From Asanoa ishikariensis (lineage in GTDB: Bacteria > Actinomycetota > Actinomycetes > Mycobacteriales > Micromonosporaceae), in contig NZ_FNQB01000003.1 in NCBI RefSeq assembly GCF_900107455.1, positions 372,001 to 436,000 on the forward strand: 64,000 nt of DNA. Reading direction: 5' to 3'. A program made the translations under genes and the position numbers. This document shows, one piece after another, positions 17,895-25,444 of this stretch; the first letter of the stretch is position 1, and each line of letters begins with the position of its first letter. The notes beneath the pieces were generated by a model. It was given only the letters and a program-made list of their open reading frames with translations. It was not told where the DNA came from and made no database searches.

Positions 17895-18710
17895 ATGGAG
17901 GGCCAGCGGTTGCGCGCCTGGCGTCCGGCGGTGCCGGGGGTCGCCGAGGTGCTGCACGCCCGGTTCGTGACGCACGCGTACCCGCCGCACACCCACGACG
18001 CCTGGACGCTGCTGGTCGTGGACGACGGCGCGATCCGCTACGACCTGGACCGGCACGGACACGGCGCGGTCGCCGACCAGGTCACGCTGCTGCCGCCGCA
18101 CGTGCCGCACGACGGCCGCGCCGCCACACCGGGCGGCTTCGTCAAGCGGGTCGTCTACCTCGACGCCGACGTGGTCGGGCGGGAGCTGACCGGTGCCGCG
18201 GTCGACCATCCGGCGCTGGCCGACCCGCTGCTGCGCCGGCGGGTGGCTGAGCTGCACCGGGTGCTCGACGGTCCCGGCGAGGAGTTACACGCGGAGAGCC
18301 GGCTGGCCCTGGTGGTGGACCGGCTCCGCAGCCACCTGGGCGCGCCGCACCCGCAGCGGCCGCCGCGGCGGCTCGCCCAGGACCTGCGCGATCTCCTTGA
18401 TGCGCACGTGACCAGCGGACTGACCCTGGAGGCCGCCGCGGCCCGGCTCGGTGCCCATCCGACCCATCTGGTCCGGGCGTTCACGGCGGCGTTCGGGCTG
18501 CCGCCCCACGCGTACCTGGTCGGCCGCCGCGTCGACCGCGCCCGAGCGCTCCTGCTGGCCGGCCATCCCACGGCGGGCGTGGCGGCCGAGGCCGGTTTCT
18601 ACGACCAGGCACACCTGACGCGTACGTTCCGTCGCTACCTCGGCACCACTCCGGCGAAGTTCGCGGGCGGCGCGGCGCGCCGCGCGGCCGCGCCGCCGCC
18701 CGCTGGCTAG
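17895..18710 (+). CDS. AraC-family regulator with cupin sensor domain
   Basis: A 271-residue AraC protein. The N-terminal AraC-binding cupin (FVTHAYPPHTHDAWTLLVVDDGAIRYDLDRHGH, and VTLLPPHVPHDGRAA) senses a ligand; the C-terminal double HTH covers about residues 170-255 (LTLEAAAARLGAHPTHLVRAFTAAFGLPPHAYLVGRRVDRARALLL, then AGFYDQAHLTRTFRRYLGTTPAKF). It carries one TTA leucine codon (18285-18287), so expression may depend on the rare Leu-tRNA. Divergent from the DUF2000 gene; a recombinase gene follows 9 bp downstream. Confidence 0.87.
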   Translation: MEGQRLRAWRPAVPGVAEVLHARFVTHAYPPHTHDAWTLLVVDDGAIRYDLDRHGHGAVADQVTLLPPHVPHDGRAATPGGFVKRVVYLDADVVGRELTGAAVDHPALADPLLRRRVAELHRVLDGPGEELHAESRLALVVDRLRSHLGAPHPQRPPRRLAQDLRDLLDAHVTSGLTLEAAAARLGAHPTHLVRAFTAAFGLPPHAYLVGRRVDRARALLLAGHPTAGVAAEAGFYDQAHLTRTFRRYLGTTPAKFAGGAARRAAAPPPAG

Positions 18711-18719
18711 CGTCTGCGC

Positions 18720-19682
18720 GTGACCTCGCTCGTGCCGGCCGGCCGCAGTGTGCCGGCGCCGCGGTCCGGTGCGGGCGAGTTCACGGACGCGTGGCTCGCC
18801 AACCGGCGGTTGTCGGTGCACACGCGGGCCGCCTACAAGCGAGACGTCGGCCGGTGGCTGGCCTGGTGCGGCGAACACGGCGTCGACCCGCTCGCGGCGA
18901 CGTTCCTGGACGTCAACGCGTACGCCCGCGAAGTCGAGGAAACGTCCGCCCCGACCACGGTCGCCCGCAAGATGTCGGCCCTGTCGAGCTGGTACGACTT
19001 CCTCGTCAAACTGCGCGCCCTGGACGCCAACCCGGTCTCCGGCGCGGACCGCCCCCGCGTCGACCGCGACCACTCGGCCACCGTCGGCCTGGCGCCCGAG
19101 GAGGTCGACGCGCTCCTGCGCGCGGCCGCCGTCGCGACCGGACCGACCGCCGCCCGGACCAGGGCCGCCCTGGCACTGCTCGCCGACCTCGGGCTGCGGG
19201 TAGGTGAGCTGGTCTCACTCGACGTCGCCGACCTGGGGGAGGAGCGCGGCCATCGCAGCATCCGCTTCACGGGCAAGGGCGGCAAGCATCGCCGCCGGGC
19301 ACTGACGCCGGGCACCGCGGCGGCCGTCGACACCTATCTCGCCTCACGCGCCGAGGCGGCCGGCGTCCGCGCCGCCGACCTGACCGGCCCGCTGCTGGCG
19401 ACGGCGTCCGGCGGTCGGTTGGATCGGCACGCGGTCTTCCGCCTGGTCCGCAAGGTCGCGCGCGACGCAGGCATCCCGGCCGCGGACCGGTTGTCGCCGC
19501 ACTCGCTGCGCCACGCGTTCGCGACGACGGCCCGCTCGGAGGGCGTCGCGCTGGAGGACGTGCAGGACGCCATGGGCCACGCGGACCCGCGCACCACCCG
19601 CCGCTACGACCGCGACCGCCACAACCTGGACCGCGACCCGGCCTACGCCATCTGGGCCGCCCGCGCCCGCCGCACCCCGTAA
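18720..19682 (+). CDS. tyrosine site-specific recombinase/integrase (XerC/D-like)
   Basis: A 320-residue tyrosine recombinase with a complete catalytic set: Arg in LADLGLRVGELVSL, Lys in TGKGGKHRRRAL, HxxR in LSPHSLRHAFATTA, the second His in MGHADPRTT and the nucleophilic Tyr in RRYDRDRHNLDRDPAY. A SAM-like core-binding domain (FTDAWLANRRLSVHTRAAYKRDVGRWLAWC) spans about residues 20-105. It is somewhat longer than XerC/XerD, and the tail differs. No phage genes, second recombinase or excisionase are nearby. A large hairpin lies 86 bp past its stop, so it could be a resident recombinase acting on a local site. Confidence 0.87.
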   Translation: MTSLVPAGRSVPAPRSGAGEFTDAWLANRRLSVHTRAAYKRDVGRWLAWCGEHGVDPLAATFLDVNAYAREVEETSAPTTVARKMSALSSWYDFLVKLRALDANPVSGADRPRVDRDHSATVGLAPEEVDALLRAAAVATGPTAARTRAALALLADLGLRVGELVSLDVADLGEERGHRSIRFTGKGGKHRRRALTPGTAAAVDTYLASRAEAAGVRAADLTGPLLATASGGRLDRHAVFRLVRKVARDAGIPAADRLSPHSLRHAFATTARSEGVALEDVQDAMGHADPRTTRRYDRDRHNLDRDPAYAIWAARARRTP

Positions 19683-19767
19683 CGCCCGCCGCGCACCACT
19701 GCCGTCGTGGTGACCCCCCGCGCAGGACCAGCAGCGCCGCGACGCGTTGCCTGCGGACGCGGGGCGT

Positions 19768-19827
19768 TCGCGGGAGCCGACATGTTCTTCCATGTAGGCA
19801 CACGGGAAAACACGTCGGCTCCCGCGA
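19768..19827. repeat. long imperfect hairpin next to the recombinase gene
   Basis: Eighteen-base arms (TCGCGGGAGCCGACATGT and its complement with one mismatch) enclose 24 nt. Inside, GTTCTTCC and GGGAAAAC can pair further, so the folded strand would be a stem of about 25 bp with a small bulge. It lies between the convergent recombinase and winged-helix genes. It could be a bidirectional terminator or a folded recombination site; no T-run follows. The rest of 19683-19896 shows nothing recognisable. Confidence 0.6.
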
Positions 19828-19896
19828 GACACCACCCCTGAGCCGCCGACACGCCCGCGGGCAGCGCGTCACGCCGACGAGGACTGCAGGCCAGAC

Positions 19897-21060
19897 CTAC
19901 GCGGATAGCTCCCGCTCAAGCGGCGTGCGGAACTTTGGCTTGACCCGGGCGTCGCCCAGCCAGTCCTCCAGTTCGGACGCGGCTGTCGTGATGCGCTTCT
20001 TGGTGCCGGCAGGCACCTCTTCGAGTAGTCGGTGCACGATCTTGCCGTCGGGGCGTTGCGACCAGCCGCCGACCACCCGGCCGTCGACCCAGACCGTCGG
20101 GCCAGGGTTGCCCGAGCGGTCGAACAGGGCCGGCGAGTGCGGCCCGAGGTACCACTCGCGACCGACCCAACCCATGATCGTCGGATCGAGAGCCGGCAGT
20201 AGGGCCACCCAAGGATCAGGCGACGAGACCGGGGCGACGTCGTCGGCCAGCACCACCCCGGCCGCGCCGTCTTCGAGGGTCACCTCTTCGACGTCGAGCC
20301 CAGCCAGGGCGGCCTTGACCTGGGCGCCCGTCCAGCCCGCCCACCACTTGAGGTCGGCCGGCATGGCCGGGCCGAACCGGGCCAGCCACAACCGGGCGAG
20401 CTCGATGCGGGCCGCCGCCGCGTCGTGCCGGTGGAGGCCCCCGGGAACCCACACGGACGCGGGCGCCCACTCGTATTGCGTCGACAACCACGACCCGCGC
20501 GGACGTCCACGGACGATCAGGCCCTGCATGGACAGCAGGTTGAGCACCCGGGAGGTGATCGCGGGCGCGGCACCGTAGGGCTTGTCCTCGTCGATCGAGA
20601 GCTGGGTGCGTAGTCGCGGCTCGTCGGCGGATAGCTGCGCCGCGGTGGCCGAGCCCCGGGCGACCAGGGCGGCCAACGTGGCCTGCTCGACGTCGCGTAG
20701 CCACGGGTCACCGAGGTCGTGGCCGGCCTCGGTCAGGTGCTTGAGCAGTAGCTTGCGCTGCACCACGGCGATCGCGTCGGTGCAGGCGGCCTGCACGATC
20801 GGGGCGTGCTCGACGGGCGCCACGAACATGGTGCGCCGCATGCCGAGCATCCGGATCAGCGTGCGGTCCGCGTACAACGCGTGCTCGAGGTCCTTGATGA
20901 CCGGCGCGTGCAGCCGCGCCGCGGCGCCTAGATAGACGGTGGCCGCGTCGGTGGCGTGCAGCACCACGAGGTCGCGGGTGACCTCGACCGGGTCATGGGC
21001 GGGCGGGCCCGCCAGGCGGTGGCGGAGGGCCAGCCGGGCCCGGCGCTCGGTGTTGTCCAT
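19897..21060 (-). CDS. winged-helix DNA-binding protein, YcaQ/AlkZ-like (HTH_42) family
   Basis: A 387-residue protein of the HTH_42 family. Visible landmarks are DPVEVTRDLVVLHATDAATVYLGAAARL at the N-terminus, GMRRTMFV, GLIVRGRPRGSWLSTQYEW in the centre and VDGRVVGGWSQRPDGKIVHRLLEEV near the end. The family includes YcaQ and AlkZ, monofunctional glycosylases that unhook interstrand crosslinks, and AlkZ/AzkZ confers self-resistance to DNA-alkylating antibiotics; most members are untested. The ATG at 21060 is divergent from an ArsR-type gene with a 99-bp operator-rich gap. Confidence 0.82.
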   Translation of the reverse strand: MDNTERRARLALRHRLAGPPAHDPVEVTRDLVVLHATDAATVYLGAAARLHAPVIKDLEHALYADRTLIRMLGMRRTMFVAPVEHAPIVQAACTDAIAVVQRKLLLKHLTEAGHDLGDPWLRDVEQATLAALVARGSATAAQLSADEPRLRTQLSIDEDKPYGAAPAITSRVLNLLSMQGLIVRGRPRGSWLSTQYEWAPASVWVPGGLHRHDAAAARIELARLWLARFGPAMPADLKWWAGWTGAQVKAALAGLDVEEVTLEDGAAGVVLADDVAPVSSPDPWVALLPALDPTIMGWVGREWYLGPHSPALFDRSGNPGPTVWVDGRVVGGWSQRPDGKIVHRLLEEVPAGTKKRITTAASELEDWLGDARVKPKFRTPLERELSA

Positions 21061-21110
21061 GCGTCGCGTCACGGCAGGAATCGTCGCACGACCCACCGAC
21101 AAGAACCGGA

Positions 21111-21155
21111 TGCAAAGGATTGCTTGCAAAGAAGTCTTGGCAAAGATACCTTTGC
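21111..21155. promoter_or_regulatory. GCAAAG repeats and palindrome upstream of the ArsR-type gene
   Basis: TGCAAAGG (21111-21118), TTGCAAAG (21124-21131) and the palindrome GCAAAG-ATAC-CTTTGC (21140-21155) lie in a locally AT-rich 45-bp block. The palindrome ends 4 bp before the ATG of the regulator. This is the likely operator of that regulator and would control both the regulator-MFS operon and the divergent winged-helix gene. Confidence 0.62.
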
Positions 21156-21159
21156 ATAC

Positions 21160-21738
21160 ATGACAGAGCGCGAAGTCAACGCCGACGCCACGACACTGCG
21201 CGGCCTCGCGCACCCCCTGCGGGTCCGCATGCTCGGCCTGCTGCGCGAGAACGGGCCGGCCACCGCGACCACGCTCGCCGAGCGGCTCGGCCAGTCGACC
21301 GGCGCTACCAGCTACCACCTGCGGATCCTGGCCAACTACGGCTTCGTGGTCGACGACCCGGAACGCAACGTCGGCCGCGAGCGCTGGTGGAAGGCTGCCC
21401 ACCGGACCACCCGCCTCGAGATCGACTCGGCGTTGCCACCCGCCGAGGCGGAGGGCTACCTGCGAGCGGTCGCCGCCCAATACGCCGACCAGACCGTCCG
21501 CTTCCTTGACGAGATGGCGTCGATGCCGCCGCGATGGCGTGACCCGTTCACGATCAGCGACTGGCGACTGCGGCTCACCCAGGCCGAGGCGATGGAGCTC
21601 AACGAAGCGATCTTCGCGCTGGCGGAGCGCTACCGGCGGGACGACCCCGACATCGAGCACCCGGACGGCGCCGAGAAGGTCACGCTCCAGGTGCACCTCC
21701 TGCCGTTCCCGGCCGCGCCCGAGGAGGAGGAGCGATGA
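21160..21738 (+). CDS. ArsR-type winged-helix transcriptional regulator
   Basis: A 192-residue regulator with an N-terminal ArsR-like wHTH: LRGLAHPLRVRMLGLLRENGPATATTLAERLGQSTGATSYHLRILANYGFVVDDP at residues 10-65, then a wing RERWWKAAHRTT. No metal-binding Cys cluster is present, so it is not a classical metal sensor. The helical C-terminus resembles the many actinobacterial ArsR proteins found beside MFS pumps. Its TGA overlaps the MFS start (ATGA), so the two are coupled, and it presumably represses the pump through the GCAAAG elements. Confidence 0.85.
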   Translation: MTEREVNADATTLRGLAHPLRVRMLGLLRENGPATATTLAERLGQSTGATSYHLRILANYGFVVDDPERNVGRERWWKAAHRTTRLEIDSALPPAEAEGYLRAVAAQYADQTVRFLDEMASMPPRWRDPFTISDWRLRLTQAEAMELNEAIFALAERYRRDDPDIEHPDGAEKVTLQVHLLPFPAAPEEEER

Positions 21739-22985
21739 GCCGCCGGCCCGCGCTCGTGGCCCTGCTGACCGCCGACACGATCTCGGCCGTCGGCACCCGG
21801 ATGAGCGCGCTCGCCCTGCCCTGGTTCGTGCTGGTCAGCACCGGTTCGCCGAGCCGCGCGGGCGTCGTCGCATTCGTGGAGATGCTTCCCTACGTGCTCG
21901 CCGCCGGCGCCGGAGGCCCGTTGATCGACCGGATCGGCGGCCGCCGCTTCAGCATCGTCGCCGACGCGGTCAGCGCCCTCGCCATCGGCGCGATCCCGCT
22001 GCTGCACGACCGGATCGGCTTCGGCGGCCTGCTCGTGCTGGTCGGCATCGCCGGCGGCCTGCGCGGGTTCAGCGACACCGCCAAGGAAGCGATCTTCCCC
22101 CGCGTGGCGCGCGAGTCCGGCATGGAGATGACCCGCGCCGCCAGCCTGCAGGACGGCCTGCACCGGCTCGCCACCCTGCTCGGCGCCCCGGCCGGCGGTG
22201 CGCTGATCGCGGTGCTCGACGCGCCGACGGTGCTGCTGTTCGACGCGGCCACGTTCGCGGTCGCGGCTGCCCTGGTGCTCCTGCTGGTCCGGGTGCCGCC
22301 GGCGGAAGTGCCGGTCAAGGAGGAGTCGTACCGGCTGGCGTTGCGGGCCGGCATCGTCTTCGTGCGGCGGGACCGGTTGGCCGGCGCGATCATCGTGATG
22401 ATGTTCGCGACCAACCTGTTCGATGCCGCGTACAACTCGGTCCTGTTGCCGATGTGGGCCACGCTGGTGGGTTCGTCGGTCGTGCTCGGCCTGGCCAGCG
22501 GGTCGTTCGCGATCGGTGCGGTGTTGGGCAACATCGTCTTCACCGCGTACGCGCCGCGGGCACCGCGCTGGGCCCTGTTCACCGTCGGGTTCATCGTCGG
22601 CGGCGCACCGCGATTCCTGGCGGCCGGCTTCAGCGACGAGGTCTGGCTGCTCTACGCGGTGTCGTTCGCCGCCGGCCTCGGCATAGCCGCGATCAACCCG
22701 ATCCTCGGCGCGATCCTCTACGAGCGCGTCCCGGAGCACATGATGGCCCGGGTCCAGGGCGTCCTGACGGCGGTCGCCTGGGCCGGGATCCCCCTGGGCG
22801 GGCTGCTCGGCGGCGCGGTGGCCGGCGTGGCGGGCGTACACGTCGCCCTGATCGGGACGGGCGTGCTCTATCTGGCGGTCACGCTGCTGCCGCTGGTGCG
22901 GCCGGTCTGGCGGGAGCTCGACGTGCGACCTTCCGTGCCATCACCCCGCGTCGCCGAGGATTCGGCCGACCTGCAAGCTAGGTAG
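21735..22985 (+). CDS. MFS efflux transporter
   Basis: A 416-residue major-facilitator protein with about twelve hydrophobic segments. The loop after TM2 reads GGPLIDRIGGRRF, a variant of the MFS motif GxLaDrxGrr, and TM domains are split by a short central loop (VPPAEVPVKEESYRLALRAG). It resembles drug or macrolide efflux proteins of the MFS_3 group. Translationally coupled to the ArsR-type regulator. Its last 118 bases overlap the convergent MerR gene; that C-terminal tail (about 30 residues after TM12) is basic and Ser/Pro-rich and may be dispensable. Confidence 0.86.
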   Translation: MSRRPALVALLTADTISAVGTRMSALALPWFVLVSTGSPSRAGVVAFVEMLPYVLAAGAGGPLIDRIGGRRFSIVADAVSALAIGAIPLLHDRIGFGGLLVLVGIAGGLRGFSDTAKEAIFPRVARESGMEMTRAASLQDGLHRLATLLGAPAGGALIAVLDAPTVLLFDAATFAVAAALVLLLVRVPPAEVPVKEESYRLALRAGIVFVRRDRLAGAIIVMMFATNLFDAAYNSVLLPMWATLVGSSVVLGLASGSFAIGAVLGNIVFTAYAPRAPRWALFTVGFIVGGAPRFLAAGFSDEVWLLYAVSFAAGLGIAAINPILGAILYERVPEHMMARVQGVLTAVAWAGIPLGGLLGGAVAGVAGVHVALIGTGVLYLAVTLLPLVRPVWRELDVRPSVPSPRVAEDSADLQAR

Positions 22986-23659
22986 GCGTCCAGGGCGGCT
23001 GCCCCGGTGAGCATGGCGCGTCCCCTCGCATCGAGGCGGGCGCGCCAGTCCCGCAGCATCGACTCCAGCGGCGCGACGCCACCGGCGGACCGGACCTGGG
23101 CGATCACGGGCGAAATCTGCTCCAGGAGATAGCCGCCACGGCGGAGCTGATGGGTCAACAGCGCATCGCGTACGTCGGCCGCGCCGTAGATCCGGTAGCT
23201 CGTTCGCGGGTCCCGGCGCGGCTGGACCAGGCCGGCGTCCTCCCACTTGCGCAGGGTGGCCGGGCGGATGCCGAGCCGGCGCGACAGCGGACCGACGAAC
23301 GTGTCGCCGCGCTCGGCCGGGACTGGTTCGAGGTCGCGCAGTGCGGTTTCGACGGCCCGCAAGGTGCGCCGGTCCTCAAGTAGCTGTGCGTGGCTCTCGT
23401 CGATCAGCGCCAGCGCGTCCGCGGTCGCGTACCCGTTGATGGCCCGCATGATCGAGGTGGCGGTCTGGTTGCCGTGGCCGGGCACGAGGGCGAGGTAGGC
23501 GGCCAAGGCCGTGGCGTGGGTCGGCGTGTAGGTGCGGTAGCCGGACGGCGTGCGGTCTGTCTCGGGGAGGATGCCGGCCGCCTCGTAGTTCCTGATCGCC
23601 TGCGTGGACCGGCCGTGCTGCCGGGCCAGGTCCACCGGCCTTTGAAGCTTTTCCCGCAC
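22868..23659 (-). CDS. TioE-like regulator with two MerR-type domains
   Basis: A 263-residue protein with two MerR helix-turn-helix units: residues 5-42 (RPVDLARQHGRSTQAIRNYEAAGILPETDRTPSGYRTYT) and about 120-165 (FVGPLSRRLGIRPATLRKWEDAGLVQPRRDPRTSYRIYG). Two DNA-binding domains in one chain are typical of the TioE family, named after the thiocoraline cluster. The GTG start at 23659 faces an erythromycin-esterase-like gene across a 60-bp promoter region. The C-terminal 39 residues, Ser/Thr/Gly/Arg-rich, lie inside the convergent MFS gene, so they are poorly constrained. Confidence 0.84.
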   Translation of the reverse strand: MREKLQRPVDLARQHGRSTQAIRNYEAAGILPETDRTPSGYRTYTPTHATALAAYLALVPGHGNQTATSIMRAINGYATADALALIDESHAQLLEDRRTLRAVETALRDLEPVPAERGDTFVGPLSRRLGIRPATLRKWEDAGLVQPRRDPRTSYRIYGAADVRDALLTHQLRRGGYLLEQISPVIAQVRSAGGVAPLESMLRDWRARLDARGRAMLTGAAALDAYLACRSAESSATRGDGTEGRTSSSRQTGRTSGSSVTAR

Positions 23660-23684
23660 CGCCCCGCCTAACGTCGCACAGAAG

Positions 23685-23716
23685 TCTCAACCGAAGGTTC
23701 AACGATACTGTTGAGA
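23685..23716. promoter_or_regulatory. CTCAAC/GTTGAG inverted repeats between TioE-like and esterase genes
   Basis: TCTCAAC (23685-23691) is inverted as GTTGAGA (23710-23716); the inner pair TCAAC-GATACT-GTTGA (23699-23714) is another palindrome, so three TCAAC half-sites are present. A protein with two MerR domains could use such multiple half-sites. The last half-site touches the ribosome-binding region of the esterase gene. Confidence 0.55.
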
Positions 23717-23719
23717 GGC

Positions 23720-24826
23720 ATGACTGCTGTTCTGAAGCTGCTGTCGGGCCGGCCGCGCGTCCTCGGGCTCGGTGAGCCCACCCACGGCGAGGACGTGCTG
23801 CTCCACGTACGCAATGAGCTGTTCCAATCGCTCGTCGACGAGGGGTACCGCACCATCGCGATCGAGAGCGACTGCCTGATGGGGCTGGTCGTGGACGAGT
23901 ACGTCACGACGGGTCGCGGGTCGCTGGACGAGGTGATGCGGCGCGGGTTCAGCCATGGTTGGGGTGCGTCCGCCGCCAACCGTGAGCTGGTGAGCTGGAT
24001 GCGCGCGTACAACGAGGGACGTTCCGCTTCCGATTGGGTGCGTTTCGCGGGGTTTGACGGGCCGCTGGAGCTCGCCGCCGCCGCGAGTCCTGGGCCGGCG
24101 CTCATCGCACTGCACTCCGCTCTTGCCGCCCGGGTGGACGCCGATCTGCTTCCGTGCGACGCGGAGACGCTCGACAGCCTGCTCGGCTCCGATGAGCTTT
24201 GGACGAATCCCGCCGCCATGATGGACCCGGGAGCGTCTGTCGGGCAGGCGGCGCCGGAGCTTCGCGGGGTCGCCGACGATCTGGTGGCGTTGCTGTCGGA
24301 GCAGACGCCTGCCTTCGCGTCCGACGACCTGGTCCACCTCTATGCGCGTACCGCTGTCGGGCTCCTCCGTTATCACTTCTGGATGGCGGACTCGTCACCT
24401 GGCCGGCTCGCGCGGCTGGCCGGGGTGCGGGACGCGATGATGGCCGCGAACCTGCTCGCCCTCGCCGCACGGGGGCCGGTCTTCGTGCACGCCCACAACA
24501 GTCATCTCCAGCGCGGCAGGAGCGGGATGCGACTGGGTGGCCAGGCGATTTCATGGTGGGGTGCCGGCGCGATCGTCGACGCCCGTCTCGGCGGGGACTA
24601 CGCGTTCGTGGCCACGGCGATCGGCACGATCCGGCAGCACGGGGTGTCTTCGCCACCGCCGGACACCATCGAAGGCCAGTTGTACGGGCTTCCTGAGGAC
24701 CGTTCTGTCGTCTCTCCGCAAGGGCTGGCCGGTGTGCCTCGCGTGTCGCCGTGGTTCGGGTACGCCCCGCTGGATCCGACCCAGCTCGCCCGGATCGACG
24801 GGATCGTCTTCGTCAAGGATCTGTAA
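23720..24826 (+). CDS. erythromycin esterase family protein
   Basis: A 368-residue member of the Ere family. The conserved catalytic motifs are all present: GEPTHGEDV near residue 17 (Glu and the catalytic His), IAIESD near 50 (second Glu) and VHAHNSHLQRG near 255 (second His). EreA/EreB open the lactone ring of macrolides by hydrolysis; many relatives, including the succinoglycan-type ones, have other substrates, so macrolide resistance is possible but not shown. The ATG at 23720 is preceded by only a close GAGAGG. It faces the TioE-like regulator, which probably controls it. Confidence 0.84.
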   Translation: MTAVLKLLSGRPRVLGLGEPTHGEDVLLHVRNELFQSLVDEGYRTIAIESDCLMGLVVDEYVTTGRGSLDEVMRRGFSHGWGASAANRELVSWMRAYNEGRSASDWVRFAGFDGPLELAAAASPGPALIALHSALAARVDADLLPCDAETLDSLLGSDELWTNPAAMMDPGASVGQAAPELRGVADDLVALLSEQTPAFASDDLVHLYARTAVGLLRYHFWMADSSPGRLARLAGVRDAMMAANLLALAARGPVFVHAHNSHLQRGRSGMRLGGQAISWWGAGAIVDARLGGDYAFVATAIGTIRQHGVSSPPPDTIEGQLYGLPEDRSVVSPQGLAGVPRVSPWFGYAPLDPTQLARIDGIVFVKDL

Positions 24827-24877
24827 TCGCCGCCACAGCCGGTGAACCTTCTTGCGGCGCGGTGGTACCCACAAGCG

Positions 24878-25444
24878 ATGGACGGGTCCGACGAGGCGTT
24901 GGTGCGCCGCGTGGCGGGTGGCGACGAGCAGGCACTGGAGCTGCTCTACGCCCGCCACGCGGCGGTGCTGCTGCGCTATGCCGTGCAGCTGACCGCCGAC
25001 CGGGGGCAGGCGGAGGAGGCACTACAGGACACGTTCGTCGGCGTGTGGCAGGGCGCGGCGGCCCGGTTCGCGGGCGGGTCGACCGTGCGGACGTGGCTGT
25101 TCGGCATCTGCCGCCGCCAGGCCGGCAAGCGCACCCGTTCCATGCCACCGCCGTCCCTGCCACTGGACGCGGCCGCGTCCGTGCCGAGCGCCCTTCCGAC
25201 ACCTGACGAGATAGCCCTGGCCCGGGCCGACGTCGCGGCGGTCGGTGGGGCGCTGGCGCGGTTGCCCGCGGGCCATCGCGAGGTGCTCCACCTGACGTTC
25301 GTCGCCGAACTGCCCATGGCGGAGATCGCCACCTTGCTCGACATCCCGCTCGGCACGGTCAAGAGCCGCCTCTTCAACGCCCGCGCCGCCCTGGCCCGGG
25401 CCCTGCCCGTCGACCAGCTCACCGTGAAGGAGGTCGGCCGATGA
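24878..25444 (+). CDS. ECF sigma factor of the first anti-sigma/ABC module
   Basis: A 188-residue ECF sigma factor: region 2 at about 10-75 (ALELLYARHAAVLLRYAVQLTADRGQAEEALQDTFVGVWQ) and region 4 at about 125-180 (LPAGHREVLHLTFVAELPMAEIATLLDIPLGTVKSRLFNARAAL). The ATG at 24878 is chosen since homology starts just after it. A GAACC element (24844-24848), the usual ECF -35 core, lies 34 bases upstream, as in the paralogous operon at 33446. Its TGA overlaps the next ATG; the following gene encodes a zinc-finger anti-sigma domain, its presumed partner. Confidence 0.86.
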   Translation: MDGSDEALVRRVAGGDEQALELLYARHAAVLLRYAVQLTADRGQAEEALQDTFVGVWQGAAARFAGGSTVRTWLFGICRRQAGKRTRSMPPPSLPLDAAASVPSALPTPDEIALARADVAAVGGALARLPAGHREVLHLTFVAELPMAEIATLLDIPLGTVKSRLFNARAALARALPVDQLTVKEVGR

